This document shows, in pieces, positions 36,860-45,611 of a DNA stretch of 64,000 bases. The first letter of the stretch is position 1. Each line of letters opens with the position of its first letter. Source of the stretch: Bacteroides fragilis. GTDB lineage: Bacteria > Bacteroidota > Bacteroidia > Bacteroidales > Bacteroidaceae. The DNA lies in assembly GCF_019583405.1 (NCBI RefSeq), contig NZ_SZUU01000002.1:434001-498000 (forward strand), in the 5' to 3' direction. A program made the translations under genes and the position numbers. The notes under the pieces are model-generated. The model ran no database searches, had not been told where the DNA came from, and saw only the letters and a list, made by a program, of their open reading frames with translations.

Positions 36860-37915
36860 ATGAAGAATTGCAAAGTAAGATTAGATTTCGATGAAATCAA
36901 AGAAATAGGACAAGAGGGGCGAAACTCAAAGGTCTTTCTTGCTCACGATAATCAATTAGATGGAGAAATTGTAATCAAAGAAATAAAAAAAAATCCTTCT
37001 ACTACTCCTGATGAGTATTTCAAGGAAGCACGTTTATTGTACGCTCACAATCATAATAACATAGTGAAAGTAAACTATGCATGTGAAGATGATGACAATA
37101 TATACGTTGCTATGCCATTCTACAAAAACGGTTCACTAAAGAAAAGAATATCAGACAGTAATTACCTAACAGTTAGAGAAGTTATCAGATATTCAATACA
37201 ATTCCTATCTGGACTAAACCATATACACTCTAAAGGATTAATACATTTTGACATAAAACCTGACAACGTTCTTATATCAGATTCTAACGAAGCCATGTTA
37301 TCTGATTTTGGATTAGCACTTTATACTGACACCTACGGATTTTGCAAAGCGCAGGCTTTTTACACTCCACATGTAACACCAGAACAGTTACTTGGTTTGC
37401 AACAAACGATCAAAAATGATATATACCAAGCTGGATTAACAATATACAGAATGCTTAATGGAAATGATTTCCTCTATAGGCAGATTCCTACAATAGGCAC
37501 TCCCCCAGTACTTGACAATAATACATTCAAAGAAAATATAATCAAAGGGAAATTTCCAGATAGAAAATTATATCTCCCTCATGTACCCAAAAAAATAAAG
37601 AAGATAATCAAAAAGTGTATTGAACCCAATCCCAATGATAGATATGATAATACGCTTCAAATAATAAATGATTTAGCATCTATAAATGAAAACCTAGATA
37701 TAAGATATATAAGAGACCTAAGTGGCGAATCATGGGAAACTCAAAAAAATGGATATGTATACAAAGTAAGTTTGATTCCTAAAGCAGACAAGTTTGATAT
37801 TAAAGTTTGCAAAACCAAAGAGGGTAAGACAACTAATTGCGCGAGCCAATGTTCTAATAATATAGATAATACGCAAGTAATTTCAAAATTAGAAGCTATA
37901 TTTGCAACGTTATGA
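36860..37915 (+). CDS. Eukaryotic-type Ser/Thr protein kinase
   Basis: A 351-residue kinase: glycine loop IGQEGRNSKVFLA (17-29), Lys40 in EIVIKEI, catalytic HFDIKPDN (Asp131, Asn136; HFD instead of HRD), and DFG (149-151). The activation segment carries HVTPEQLLG in the APE position, and a final helical lobe with YDNTLQIINDLAS is present. A 70-residue tail with two Cys follows. Soluble. Phage-borne kinases of this type can act in lysogen defence (like Stk2) or host control. The ATG at 36860 is preferred over 36839. Confidence 0.85.
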   Translation: MKNCKVRLDFDEIKEIGQEGRNSKVFLAHDNQLDGEIVIKEIKKNPSTTPDEYFKEARLLYAHNHNNIVKVNYACEDDDNIYVAMPFYKNGSLKKRISDSNYLTVREVIRYSIQFLSGLNHIHSKGLIHFDIKPDNVLISDSNEAMLSDFGLALYTDTYGFCKAQAFYTPHVTPEQLLGLQQTIKNDIYQAGLTIYRMLNGNDFLYRQIPTIGTPPVLDNNTFKENIIKGKFPDRKLYLPHVPKKIKKIIKKCIEPNPNDRYDNTLQIINDLASINENLDIRYIRDLSGESWETQKNGYVYKVSLIPKADKFDIKVCKTKEGKTTNCASQCSNNIDNTQVISKLEAIFATL

Positions 37916-38271
37916 GCAAAAAGGTCATAAATAAAGCAACTACTAGAGAACAAAAGCTCTATCAAAGAGACAAAAGTAGAATAGCTGAATATTATACTCA
38001 AAACATCAAAGAGGATGCCAAAGTAATAGATATTCAGCTAAATTGTCATGGATATACTACTCTAAAAAAATAATCAAAAAGAGCGCTCAAACAAGCCCGT
38101 TCTTATACTAATACACTTGAATCCTTGGTGATTGTTCTCTGCGACAAACAGTGCCTAATCATTTACGAGAAAGGATAGAGATTTGACCGATATATATATA
38201 AGAAATATCATTGGATAGAATTTGAAAATCCAGATATATTCAACGAATTAAAGAACAAACTAAACACCTAA
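37912..38271 (+). pseudogene. Third kinase-operon gene broken by TAA and TAG
   Basis: Overlaps the kinase stop (ATGA) and opens MSKKVINKATTREQKLYQRD. It reads in one frame for 119 codons but is interrupted by TAA at 38071-38073 and TAG at 38176-38178; the frame then continues sensibly (SLVIVLCDKQCLIIYEKG; later WIEFENPDIFNELKNKLNT) to TAA 38269. The continuous frame and protein-like composition across both stops indicate a recently lost gene. Read-through is a less likely alternative. The first 53 residues could still be made. Confidence 0.6.
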
Positions 38272-38275
38272 GATT

Positions 38276-38737
38276 ATGAAAAGAGGAATAATACTATTTT
38301 TTTCTTTCTTATTTTCTTGCCTGTTAAATGCCCAACTTTCCATTCAGCAAGATACCATAAGATATGTTATGGCAAATCTAAATTTAAGAGAGGCCCCCAA
38401 TACGACCTCCGCTATCATCACTCAAATACCTAAAGGCACCCGAGTTGCCATAGATGAAGATTGTGAATGCAAATGGATTCCAGTAAATTATAATGGCCAT
38501 ATAGGATATGTTTCTACAAAATATCTTTCAAAGAATAAAATTGACCATACTCCTATACGTAATAGCTCCATTAAATATTATACAAATTCAAATGGAGAAA
38601 GAGTGCAATCCCCGACCTATTATAATTCTGCACCTCCAGGGGCAACGGCCTTATGTAGAGACGGAACATATAGCTTTAGCAAAAGCCGTAGGGGCACATG
38701 CTCACATCATGGTGGAGTTGCAAAATGGCTAAAATAA
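38276..38737 (+). CDS. Exported SH3-domain protein with DUF3761
   Basis: A 153-residue protein. Signal peptide (MKRGIILFFSFLFSCLLNAQ), a bacterial SH3 domain at about residues 25-85 (VMANLNLREAPNTTSAIITQ and GHIGYVSTKYL), then DUF3761 (GATALCRDGTYSFSKSRRGT, CSHHGGVAKWL). Bacterial SH3 domains bind peptidoglycan peptides. It is exported to periplasm or surface; a lysogenic-conversion role is plausible. Starts 5 bases after the broken gene. Confidence 0.8.
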   Translation: MKRGIILFFSFLFSCLLNAQLSIQQDTIRYVMANLNLREAPNTTSAIITQIPKGTRVAIDEDCECKWIPVNYNGHIGYVSTKYLSKNKIDHTPIRNSSIKYYTNSNGERVQSPTYYNSAPPGATALCRDGTYSFSKSRRGTCSHHGGVAKWLK

Positions 38738-38757
38738 CAAATTAAATAACTAAAATC

Positions 38758-39117
38758 ATGATTGACTTTTTAACTATCGTACTTCTTATATTCGGAGTAC
38801 TACAAATTATCCTCTTTTTTAAAGTGTGGGGAATGACGAACAATATTAAACGTATCTGGAAAAAGATAGATAATAAGGATTTTCTTTCAGATGCCTGTAT
38901 TGCCTATATAAAAGGAAATATGGAAGAGACTGAAAAACTAGTAAATGAAGCCTTTTTGCAAGAAGTAGCCTTACTCTCAAAATCTTCAGAGGACTATGTA
39001 AGTTGGGAAAAAGCTTTTCGCGAATTGGAAGAAAAATATACTAAAGTATTCAAGAAAATAAATAAGCCTACACCTGACTTTAAAAAATATAGTAATCCTA
39101 AAATATATTTGCTTTAA
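38758..39117 (+). CDS. Single-pass membrane protein, unknown
   Basis: A 119-residue protein. An N-terminal hydrophobic helix (FLTIVLLIFGVLQIILFFKV) anchors a helical cytoplasmic part (MEETEKLVNEAFLQEVALLS, then YVSWEKAFRELEEKYTKVFK). No family recognised. In the plus-strand accessory block after the SH3 protein. Confidence 0.6.
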   Translation: MIDFLTIVLLIFGVLQIILFFKVWGMTNNIKRIWKKIDNKDFLSDACIAYIKGNMEETEKLVNEAFLQEVALLSKSSEDYVSWEKAFRELEEKYTKVFKKINKPTPDFKKYSNPKIYLL

Positions 39118-39224
39118 TAAATTGGATTGGCGTTACTTAACCCCCAACATATGAGAATCCTAGACTTTATTTGAAAGCCCTATTATATTCAACCGATAAA
39201 AACAATCTAAACTTTTAATATACA

Positions 39225-39563
39225 ATGAAAAAGTATTTATTCGCATTAACATTATTACTGCCCCTCCTCCTTGGTGGGTGTTCCAGTGACGATCAATCAG
39301 ATGACAACAACTCTCCGTTAATCGGATCTTGGATATCCATAGATGATGATGTCGAGATTTTCTATCTTGACCTCAAAAAAGACGGGACAGGGAAATGGAC
39401 CGGAACCTACGCCGGAGAAGTGGAAAATGTACTAAGGCTCACTTGGAGTGCAACCGAAACCACTTACCATGTCAAATATGAAAACGGCAATTCTGAAACA
39501 AAACAGTATAGAATAGAAGGAAACCGCCTCTATTTAGGAGATGTGATATATACCAGGAAGTAA
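39225..39563 (+). CDS. Lipocalin-like lipoprotein
   Basis: A 112-residue lipoprotein with a lipobox at LLLGGCSS (Cys19). The mature part is all-beta: PLIGSWISIDDDVEIFYLDL, GTGKWTGTYAGE, RLTWSATETTYHVKYENG and NRLYLGDVIYTR, the pattern of Bacteroides lipocalin-like (DUF-type) lipoproteins. Membrane-anchored. Ends 6 bases before the shared terminator. Confidence 0.7.
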   Translation: MKKYLFALTLLLPLLLGGCSSDDQSDDNNSPLIGSWISIDDDVEIFYLDLKKDGTGKWTGTYAGEVENVLRLTWSATETTYHVKYENGNSETKQYRIEGNRLYLGDVIYTRK

Positions 39564-39568
39564 AGCCA

Positions 39569-39593
39569 GCCGGGGATCACTCCCCGGCTTTTT
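39569..39593. terminator. Bidirectional terminator
   Basis: GCCGGGGA / TCCCCGGC with 4-base loop and T5; it contains the integrase stop codon (39577-39579) and serves the lipoprotein gene. Confidence 0.9.
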
Positions 39594-40851
39594 CTTCGTC
39601 CTTCTTTTTTGGATGGAACACAAAATCAATTACCTTCCGATTTGCCTTATCAATCCTGCTCCAGTCCTTTTTAACATAAGTATCTGTGACATTATACCCA
39701 GACTTATGATTCAATGACATTGCTACATCATCCATCGAAATACCGCAGTCGTTCCTTGCTATTGTAGCCCAAGAGTGGCGCGCAGCATAAAGAGTTAAAT
39801 CGGGAATACCTAAAGCAATCCCTATCTTTTTCAGATTAAGATTCACCTTATGCACAAATTGCTTATGGCTCGCATATCTTATAAAGAAATTAAACGCTCT
39901 ATCCCCTACTGAATCCTTATATCTTTCCAAATAAGGCTCAAGTTCCGGTTCTACTTTAATGGAAATAAAAGCCCTATCATCCCGCCTGGTTCTTGTCTTC
40001 CTCCGCTCGTACTCAAATCTATCATCAACAGGAGGATTCAAATAAAACATATCAACGGTATTCATTCCAACCATAAAGAACGACATCAGAAACACATCTC
40101 TGGCAATAATGACACCCAACATATTTTCCGGTATTCGATACTCTTTTATAGCTCTTATCTGTTCATCCGTTAAAGAACGCTTTCTTGTAATCGGTTGCTT
40201 TGGAATTTTGTATTTAGCAAAGGGATTATTGGAAATGCGGATTATTCCGACATCTTCATCGTTATATTCAAGCTTTGCCCGATTAAATAACGCTTGTATC
40301 TTCGACATATAAAGCCGAACCCCAGAATCAGAAATATTTCCAATACCACATTTTGACCGTTGACTCTTTAAATCTTCTTCGAATTTAATTAAGAGAGAAG
40401 ATGTGATATCCGAGAAACATAAATTTCGATTTCCCACGAATGCCTCAAACTTGCTAATAGCAATTCGATAATTTTCCCCTATCCGCCTACCTTCTTTCAA
40501 AACCTTATCCGCATAAGCATAACCAAAGTCGAAGAAGTTAATTCCTTCAGGCTTATTAGAAAGTTTATCTTTCATCAGTTCACATAATCCTTTAGCAGAA
40601 TACAAATCAATAGAGTGACCCAATTTTGAAAGTTCGGCTCTAATTTTAAGAACATCGAGCATTACTTGGTCATAAATCGGATTATTCCTTTCTTTTAGCT
40701 CAAAAGTCTTCTTGTTTATCAACTCACTTCCCACATAGTGAGTGGTCGCAATATATGAAGATTGACGTTCGTGCGTAATCCGTATCTTCACATTCCAGGT
40801 ATTATCCTCTCGCCTTTGATGCTTGAGGATGATTATTTTAACTGTAGCCAT
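39577..40851 (-). CDS. int: Prophage integrase (tyrosine recombinase)
   Basis: A 424-residue Bacteroidota-type integrase. An arm-binding N-terminus (MATVKIIILKHQRREDNTWN) and a SAM-like core-binding domain (about 110-205) precede the catalytic domain. Its box I is degenerate (GMNTVDMFYL, where others have an Arg), as in many relatives; box II is YAARHSWAT, then LNHKSG, and nucleophile Tyr in VTDTYVKKDW. It directs integration and excision. The ATG at 40851 is preferred over 40953, which runs through the promoter and inverted repeat. Confidence 0.9.
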   Translation of the reverse strand: MATVKIIILKHQRREDNTWNVKIRITHERQSSYIATTHYVGSELINKKTFELKERNNPIYDQVMLDVLKIRAELSKLGHSIDLYSAKGLCELMKDKLSNKPEGINFFDFGYAYADKVLKEGRRIGENYRIAISKFEAFVGNRNLCFSDITSSLLIKFEEDLKSQRSKCGIGNISDSGVRLYMSKIQALFNRAKLEYNDEDVGIIRISNNPFAKYKIPKQPITRKRSLTDEQIRAIKEYRIPENMLGVIIARDVFLMSFFMVGMNTVDMFYLNPPVDDRFEYERRKTRTRRDDRAFISIKVEPELEPYLERYKDSVGDRAFNFFIRYASHKQFVHKVNLNLKKIGIALGIPDLTLYAARHSWATIARNDCGISMDDVAMSLNHKSGYNVTDTYVKKDWSRIDKANRKVIDFVFHPKKKDEEKAGE

Positions 40852-40884
40852 CGTTGTAAAACATTTAATCGTGCATTCCTGTTT

Positions 40885-40905
40885 TTCGTAAAACGTTCGT
40901 AAAAC
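40885..40905. repeat. Direct repeat near int (arm-type site)
   Basis: TTCGTAAAAC at 40885-40894 and again at 40896-40905, in the int leader. Direct repeats next to an integrase gene are typical of arm-type binding sites. Confidence 0.45.
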
Positions 40906-40907
40906 AA

Positions 40908-40953
40908 TTGCGCAAAGATAGCAAATTAATTTAGATATGCTATCTTTACGCAA
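40908..40953. repeat. 16-bp inverted repeat with int promoter (attachment region candidate)
   Basis: TTGCGCAAAGATAGCA (40908-40923) and TGCTATCTTTACGCAA (40938-40953) pair with a single mismatch around an AT spacer. The left arm includes a minus-strand -7 box TATCTTTG for int. The position between int and maf makes it a candidate operator or attachment-site component; the att core itself cannot be defined without the other junction. Confidence 0.5.
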
Positions 40954-40986
40954 TACAAAGAGAAACAGTCAATTACAACTAACAAG

Positions 40987-41568
40987 CTATATCTTAAGTA
41001 GTTCTCTATACAGTTTTTGCACCGGAAGCCCCATTACATTGAAGTAACTGCCGGATATGGATTCTACTCCGACAAAACCGATCCACTCCTGCACTCCATA
41101 CGAACCGGCTTTGTCCATAGGCTGATAGCGATCGACATAATAAGCGATTTCATCTTCATCGAGAGTAGCGAAACGGACATCCGTCACGGCAGCGAAACAT
41201 TTTTGCCATTCGGAGGTAGTGAGACACACACCGGTAATCACTTGGTGCGATTTACCGGAGAGGCTTCGCAACATCTCTATGGCATCTTGTCTTCCGACAG
41301 GTTTGCCGAGCGCTTTGCCTTCATGCCAGACAATGGTATCGGCTGTGATCAAAAGTTCTTCCGGTCCAATCATCGACTGATAGGCGGCTGCCTTCTCACG
41401 GGCTATAAAAAGAGGAATTTCTTCACCTTGTAACGTATCGGGATAAGATTCATCCACATCCGGCAAAGTTTTTACTACATAATCGACACCCAAGCCCGTC
41501 ATCAGTTCTTTCCGACGCGGAGAATTAGAAGCCAATACGATTTTATAACGATCTAAATTAGCAAACAT
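40987..41568 (-). CDS. maf: Maf-family nucleotide pyrophosphatase
   Basis: A 193-residue Maf protein: VLASNSPRRKELM (substrate loop), FIAREKAAAY, ADTIVWHEGKALGKP (catalytic Asp), then DKAGSYGVQEWIGFVGVESI and GSYFNVMGLPV. It hydrolyses dTTP/UTP and modified nucleotides. ATG 41568 gives the family start MFANLDRYKI. Last gene of the minus-strand operon; the prophage is inserted just past its stop. Confidence 0.92.
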   Translation of the reverse strand: MFANLDRYKIVLASNSPRRKELMTGLGVDYVVKTLPDVDESYPDTLQGEEIPLFIAREKAAAYQSMIGPEELLITADTIVWHEGKALGKPVGRQDAIEMLRSLSGKSHQVITGVCLTTSEWQKCFAAVTDVRFATLDEDEIAYYVDRYQPMDKAGSYGVQEWIGFVGVESISGSYFNVMGLPVQKLYRELLKI

Positions 41569-41600
41569 ACTGATAAATTTAATAAGGTATATACTGGAAA

Positions 41601-42122
41601 TCACCATCCGAAAGCATCATCGGACAACCATTGACCTTGCGCTTTAAGCACCTGTTCTACAACATCACGTCCGCAGCCGTATCCCCCATCGGCATACGAG
41701 ATGTAACGAGCAATCGCTTTCACCTCGGGAACTGCGTCTTTGGGACAGCAAGGCAATCCACATTCACGCATCACTTCCATATCGGGGACATCATCGCCCA
41801 TATAAAGTATCTCTTCGTCCATAAGTCCGTGTTTATCACGGAAGCCGCGATAATCGTGTATCTTCACCGCAGAACCGAAATACAGATCGGTCAGCCCCAG
41901 CCCGATAAACCGTTTCTGCACGACCTCGCTCCGCCCGCCTGTAATAATGGCGATGCGAAGCCCTTTTTTTACGGCCAACTGGATGGCATAACCGTCTTTT
42001 ACATTCACCGTACGCATTGGTTCACCGGACGGATGCAGAGGGATGACATTGGCGCTCAACACTCCGTCTACATCGAAAGCAAGCGCCTTTATCCGGGTAA
42101 GGTCGTAATTGATTGTGCTCAT
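41601..42122 (-). CDS. KdsC-like HAD phosphatase
   Basis: A 173-residue KdsC/YrbI-type phosphatase: FDVDGVLSA (nucleophile Asp, acid-base Asp), [13 protein letters not shown], and [10 protein letters not shown]; short tetramerising cap-less form. Probable role: 3-deoxy-D-manno-octulosonate 8-phosphate phosphatase in Kdo synthesis. Coupled tightly to maf (33 bases). Confidence 0.88.
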   Translation of the reverse strand: MSTINYDLTRIKALAFDVDGVLSANVIPLHPSGEPMRTVNVKDGYAIQLAVKKGLRIAIITGGRSEVVQKRFIGLGLTDLYFGSAVKIHDYRGFRDKHGLMDEEILYMGDDVPDMEVMRECGLPCCPKDAVPEVKAIARYISYADGGYGCGRDVVEQVLKAQGQWLSDDAFGW

Positions 42123-42142
42123 TTCTGTTTTATATTTCTGGG

Positions 42143-42934
42143 TTATTGTCTTTCGTGAATGCTTCGGCTAAGCAACTCGTATAACCGCTGCATGGCGGGA
42201 TCATCGGCAAGCATCCGCAAGTGATTGCCGATCACATTCTCATCATAACGGATGGCGGGTCCGGTCTGGGCCGTCTTAGGTTCCAGCTCGTGCACCTTAC
42301 GGGCGGTTTCATCAATCAACGGCAACATCACGTCGAACGGCAGATTGTATTTCCTAAGCAACTCGGCAGCAAGGGCATACATGTGATTGGTAAAGTTACA
42401 TGTGAACACGGCAGCCAGGTGGAGACTTTTACGCTGCTCCGAATCGGCATCGTACACACGGTTGGAAAGTGTAGAGGCGATGGCTTTCAGAAATGCGGCA
42501 TCTTCTGCCGAAGAAGCCTCAATAAAGAAAGGAATCTCCTTAAAATCCACTTCCCGCTGTTTGCTGAAGGTCTGCATGGGATAGAACACACCGTAATGCG
42601 GGACACGTCCTTCCCAAACATTCATCGGGATGCTACCCGCCGTATGCACCATCAATGCCTCCTCCCGCTTGCCTGCGACAATGCCTGGAAGGAGCTCGGC
42701 TAAAGCGGAATCTTTCAGTGAAATAATATATAGTTTCGCATACGGACTCACCGTTGCGAGGTCTATCGTATATTCAGCTTCCACTTTCTGCGCCAACTCA
42801 CGAGCCGACTCTTCCGTACGGCTATACACCTGTACAATACGGAATCCCTTACGATATAGGGCTTTTGCCAGATTAGTGGCAAGATTTCCGGCACCGATAA
42901 ATATAATCGGCGTATCTTCTATACTTCTTTTCAT
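42143..42934 (-). CDS. Rossmann-like / DUF2520 oxidoreductase
   Basis: A 263-residue protein. The Rossmann NADP motif is [14 protein letters not shown], followed by [20 protein letters not shown] strand, and the DUF2520 helical C-terminus ([20 protein letters not shown] and [18 protein letters not shown]). Related to pyrroline-carboxylate and hydroxyacid reductases; substrate unknown. ATG 42934 ([10 protein letters not shown]) overlaps the upstream stop. Fourth in the nitroreductase-maf operon. Confidence 0.85.
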   Translation of the reverse strand: MKRSIEDTPIIFIGAGNLATNLAKALYRKGFRIVQVYSRTEESARELAQKVEAEYTIDLATVSPYAKLYIISLKDSALAELLPGIVAGKREEALMVHTAGSIPMNVWEGRVPHYGVFYPMQTFSKQREVDFKEIPFFIEASSAEDAAFLKAIASTLSNRVYDADSEQRKSLHLAAVFTCNFTNHMYALAAELLRKYNLPFDVMLPLIDETARKVHELEPKTAQTGPAIRYDENVIGNHLRMLADDPAMQRLYELLSRSIHERQ

Positions 42935-43263
42935 CGTGTTGAAATCAAATACAATATACCTCCGATTATCAATAAAGCCAAAGGCAGCAGATAACCGGAC
43001 ATCGAACCAAGCAACGATACAATCAGGCCGATGTTGAGCACCAGCCACAATCCGAGCAATACCAAGCCGACGGATTTATCCCGTTTGATAAATAGGAAAA
43101 TCACCGCAGTGTAAAGCAAAAGATTATCCTTATTCATTACCCAAGGTATTCCCAAAGTGGAAAAGTGTATCAGTTTGTCGATCAGATAGAGCACCCCTAT
43201 CACAATAAGGGTAACTGCCGTGGCTTTGTAGGTATCTTTATTATTAGCTTTTACCGCACTCAC
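42931..43263 (-). CDS. Small membrane protein (110 aa)
   Basis: Four hydrophobic helices (TLIVIGVLYLI, LLYTAVIFLFI, GLVLLGLWLVLNIGL, YLLPLALLIIGGILYLI) with short loops; N-terminus polar. Common Bacteroides small integral protein of unknown function. Overlaps the DUF2520 gene by four bases. Confidence 0.75.
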   Translation of the reverse strand: MSAVKANNKDTYKATAVTLIVIGVLYLIDKLIHFSTLGIPWVMNKDNLLLYTAVIFLFIKRDKSVGLVLLGLWLVLNIGLIVSLLGSMSGYLLPLALLIIGGILYLISTR

Positions 43264-43265
43264 CG

Positions 43266-43802
43266 CTACTTGCCTCCGAACTTATTGATATGGATTTTTT
43301 CCCATTGCAAATGGTCTTCATCGAAGGGTTTGCGTTCCATTCCTTTATGCCCGATCGCTATGACGGACAACACCTGCAACTGCAAAGGAATGTCGAGCAC
43401 ACCACGCACAAATTCATCGGAAGGCATCCCGGTAGCAGTATAGCGCTCACGCACCTGCACCCAGCAACTTCCAAGTCCCAAGTCTTCGGCCTGGAGTTGA
43501 ATCATGATGGAAGCAATGGATGCGTCCTCAATCCATACATCGCTCACCAGGGGATCAGCGGTGACGACAATGGCCAATGCGGCATCGGCTATAAAGGCCG
43601 AAGCCTGCTCTTTGCAATGCGAAAGCTCGCCGAGCAACTTTTTATCATCGACCGCGATGAACTGCCAACTGTTACTGCGCTTTGAAGTAGGAGCCATCAG
43701 GGCCGCTTTCAGCAAAGCGACTACGTCTTCCTGAGAAAGTTCTTCCCGGGTAAATTTCCGCATGCTGCGGCGATTCTTTATTAGTTCACTGAAATTTTCC
43801 AT
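43266..43802 (-). CDS. Nitroreductase-family protein
   Basis: A 178-residue FMN-dependent oxidoreductase: NRRSMRKFTREELSQEDVVA, then ALMAPTSKRSNSWQFIAVDD (FMN phosphate binding), and LGLGSCWVQVRERY. Dimeric NAD(P)H nitro/quinone reductase. First gene of the operon with a -7 box (minus TATCTTTG) at 43954-43961, giving a leader of about 145 bases. Confidence 0.9.
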   Translation of the reverse strand: MENFSELIKNRRSMRKFTREELSQEDVVALLKAALMAPTSKRSNSWQFIAVDDKKLLGELSHCKEQASAFIADAALAIVVTADPLVSDVWIEDASIASIMIQLQAEDLGLGSCWVQVRERYTATGMPSDEFVRGVLDIPLQLQVLSVIAIGHKGMERKPFDEDHLQWEKIHINKFGGK

Positions 43803-43953
43803 GTATCTATACTTACATTATTTTAATGTACTACCTTCACTATAGAATGCACAGACCCATGCAGGGCGATATACAAACCGATATGCCTATTTATATTATG
43901 ACATTCCTTGCCGGTTTTCGCATAAACCGATACAGCCTGTGGCGATTCGCGCG

Positions 43954-43961
43954 CAAAGATA
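43954..43961 (-). promoter_or_regulatory. Promoter -7 box of the nitroreductase-maf operon
   Basis: Minus-strand TATCTTTG between the carbonic anhydrase 3' end and the nitroreductase gene. Confidence 0.6.
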
Positions 43962-43967
43962 GGCAAT

Positions 43968-44510
43968 TTATTCCACTCTCGTTAACTCACCAGTCAGTGA
44001 ATCGATGATAAAACCATGCACCCGGACATCTTTCGGAATAAGCGGATGCTCCTCTATGGAACGAACTGTTCCCCTAACGGACTCCACCGGATCATCGAAT
44101 CCACCCAGCCAAGAATTAAAATCGACCCCACAATAGCGTATCATGTCGATTGTCTCGGACTTGATCCCCCGCTCTTTCATGTGAGCTATCATTTCATCGC
44201 TGTTCATATGGCAAGCACCGCAATCAGAATGGGCAATAACCATCACTTCTTCTACTCCCAGCTCAATGATGGCCACCAGTAAACTACGGATAACACTGCC
44301 GAAAGGATGCGAAATGACGGCACCGGCATTTTTTATAATCTTTACGTCTCCGTTGTGAATTCCCAAAGCGACGGGCAACAGTTCTGTCAGACGGGTATCC
44401 ATACATGAAAGGATGGCTATTTTCTTATCAGGATACTTGTTAGTAATATACTTTTCGTATCCCTTGTTCTCAACGAACTTTTTGTTGAATTCAAGAATTT
44501 CTTCTAACAT
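43968..44510 (-). CDS. Beta-carbonic anhydrase
   Basis: A 180-residue beta-class carbonic anhydrase: Zn ligands Cys36 with Asp38-Arg40 (SCMDTR), His94 and Cys97 (HSDCGAC). CO2/bicarbonate interconversion in the cytoplasm, useful beside carboxylation reactions. ATG 44510 (MLEEILEF) is preferred to MIM at 44516. The -7 box is at 44543-44550. Confidence 0.93.
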   Translation of the reverse strand: MLEEILEFNKKFVENKGYEKYITNKYPDKKIAILSCMDTRLTELLPVALGIHNGDVKIIKNAGAVISHPFGSVIRSLLVAIIELGVEEVMVIAHSDCGACHMNSDEMIAHMKERGIKSETIDMIRYCGVDFNSWLGGFDDPVESVRGTVRSIEEHPLIPKDVRVHGFIIDSLTGELTRVE

Positions 44511-44542
44511 AATCAAAAACGGATTTTATTGTAGTATATCTA

Positions 44543-44550
44543 CAAAGATA
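44543..44550 (-). promoter_or_regulatory. Promoter -7 box of carbonic anhydrase
   Basis: Minus-strand TATCTTTG (plus CAAAGATA), 33 bases before the start. Confidence 0.65.
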
Positions 44551-44590
44551 GTCACAAAACGATAGCTCAACAAAATAAACCTTGCAAATG

Positions 44591-44620
44591 TTGTAAAGAG
44601 AAATAAAAAATGTAAATTTG
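44591..44620 (+). promoter_or_regulatory. Promoter of the GNAT-like gene
   Basis: TTG (44591) and TAAATTTG (44613-44620) match Bacteroides -33 and -7 boxes; ATG at 44628 leaves a very short leader. Confidence 0.6.
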
Positions 44621-44627
44621 TACCGAT

Positions 44628-45611
44628 ATGCCATTAAAACTGACTACATATTATCAAGGGAGTGAGATTCCGGATTTTCCCGGAACCAATACGTTTCATT
44701 CGAAGGAGTTATTTCAGATCTACGAAGAAACGCCGGGCTACACCCCACTCCTGATTATGGCTTCGGAAGACGGAAAACCCGTTGCGCGACTGCTTGCCGC
44801 CGTCCGCAAAAGTATCCGCATGTTTCCTCCCGCTTTCATCAAACGTTGTGAAATCTATGGTACAGGCGAATATCTGACGGCAGAAGCCGATAAGGAAAGA
44901 ATATTCGGCGAAATGCTGGAACACCTCACCACAGAAGCTTTGCGAAACTCGTTTCTGATAGAATTCCGCAACTTAGAGAATGCCATGTTCGGCTACAAGT
45001 ATTTCCGGTCCAACAGATACTTCCCTGTCAACTGGCTGCGGGTGCGCAATTCGCTTCATGGCATCAAAAATGCCGAACAGCGTTTCAGTCCCTCCCGTAT
45101 TCGTCAGATCAAAAAAGGCTTGAAAAACGGAGCAAAAGTAGACGAGGCACACACAGTAGAAGAGATACGTGAGTTTTCGAATATGCTGAGACATCTCTAT
45201 TCGTCGCGTATCCGTAAACACTTTCCCAACATCGTCTTTTTCCAGCATATGGATACCAGACTGATTCACAGCCGGCAAGCAAAGATATTCATAGTTCGCT
45301 ACAAAGACAAGATTATCGGAGGATCTGCCTGTATATATTCGGGGAACGATGCCTACCTCTGGTTTTCGGGAGGTATGCGGAAAACCTATGCCCTGCAATA
45401 CCCTGGTATACTGGCCGTATGGAAAGCCCTCCAAGATGCCCATCAAAACGGGTTCTGCCACATGGAATTTATGGATGCCGGACTCCCATTCAAAAAGCAC
45501 GGATATCGTGACTTCGTACTCCGCTTCGGCGGCAAACAAAGCAGTACAAGACGATGGTTCCGCTTCCGCTGGCAATGGCTGAACAACCTACTGATCAAAA
45601 TATACGTGTGA
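44628..45611 (+). CDS. GNAT/FemAB-like acyltransferase
   Basis: A 327-residue protein of the Acetyltransf_6/FemAB group: ENAMFGYKYFRSNRYFPVNW, SPSRIRQIKKGLKNGAKVDE (acyl-tRNA or CoA domain), IFIVRYKDKIIGGSACIYSG, YPGILAVWKALQDAHQNGFC and FGGKQSSTRRWFRFRWQWLN. Likely transfers an acyl group to a cell-envelope precursor. Single gene with own promoter. Confidence 0.8.
   Translation: MPLKLTTYYQGSEIPDFPGTNTFHSKELFQIYEETPGYTPLLIMASEDGKPVARLLAAVRKSIRMFPPAFIKRCEIYGTGEYLTAEADKERIFGEMLEHLTTEALRNSFLIEFRNLENAMFGYKYFRSNRYFPVNWLRVRNSLHGIKNAEQRFSPSRIRQIKKGLKNGAKVDEAHTVEEIREFSNMLRHLYSSRIRKHFPNIVFFQHMDTRLIHSRQAKIFIVRYKDKIIGGSACIYSGNDAYLWFSGGMRKTYALQYPGILAVWKALQDAHQNGFCHMEFMDAGLPFKKHGYRDFVLRFGGKQSSTRRWFRFRWQWLNNLLIKIYV

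Larger units (their letters stand above)
1..40953. mobile_element. Prophage (tailed, siphovirus-like), left end outside the window
   Basis: A continuous run of phage genes: integrase at the right end, S24 repressor, recombination and replication genes, small and large terminase, portal, scaffold, capsid, connectors, tail tube and tail chaperone. Base composition is clearly more AT-rich than the host genes from 41 kb. The right boundary is placed between the integrase and the stop of maf (40987). The left boundary is not seen, and the tape-measure, tail-tip and lysis genes are missing from the window, so the element should continue leftward. HK97/SPP1-type head proteins suggest a siphovirus; that is inference from family membership. 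Confidence 0.93.

Noticed and set aside
44973..45575. Open frame of 200 codons opposite the GNAT-like gene
   Set aside because: Shadow of the gene on the other strand.
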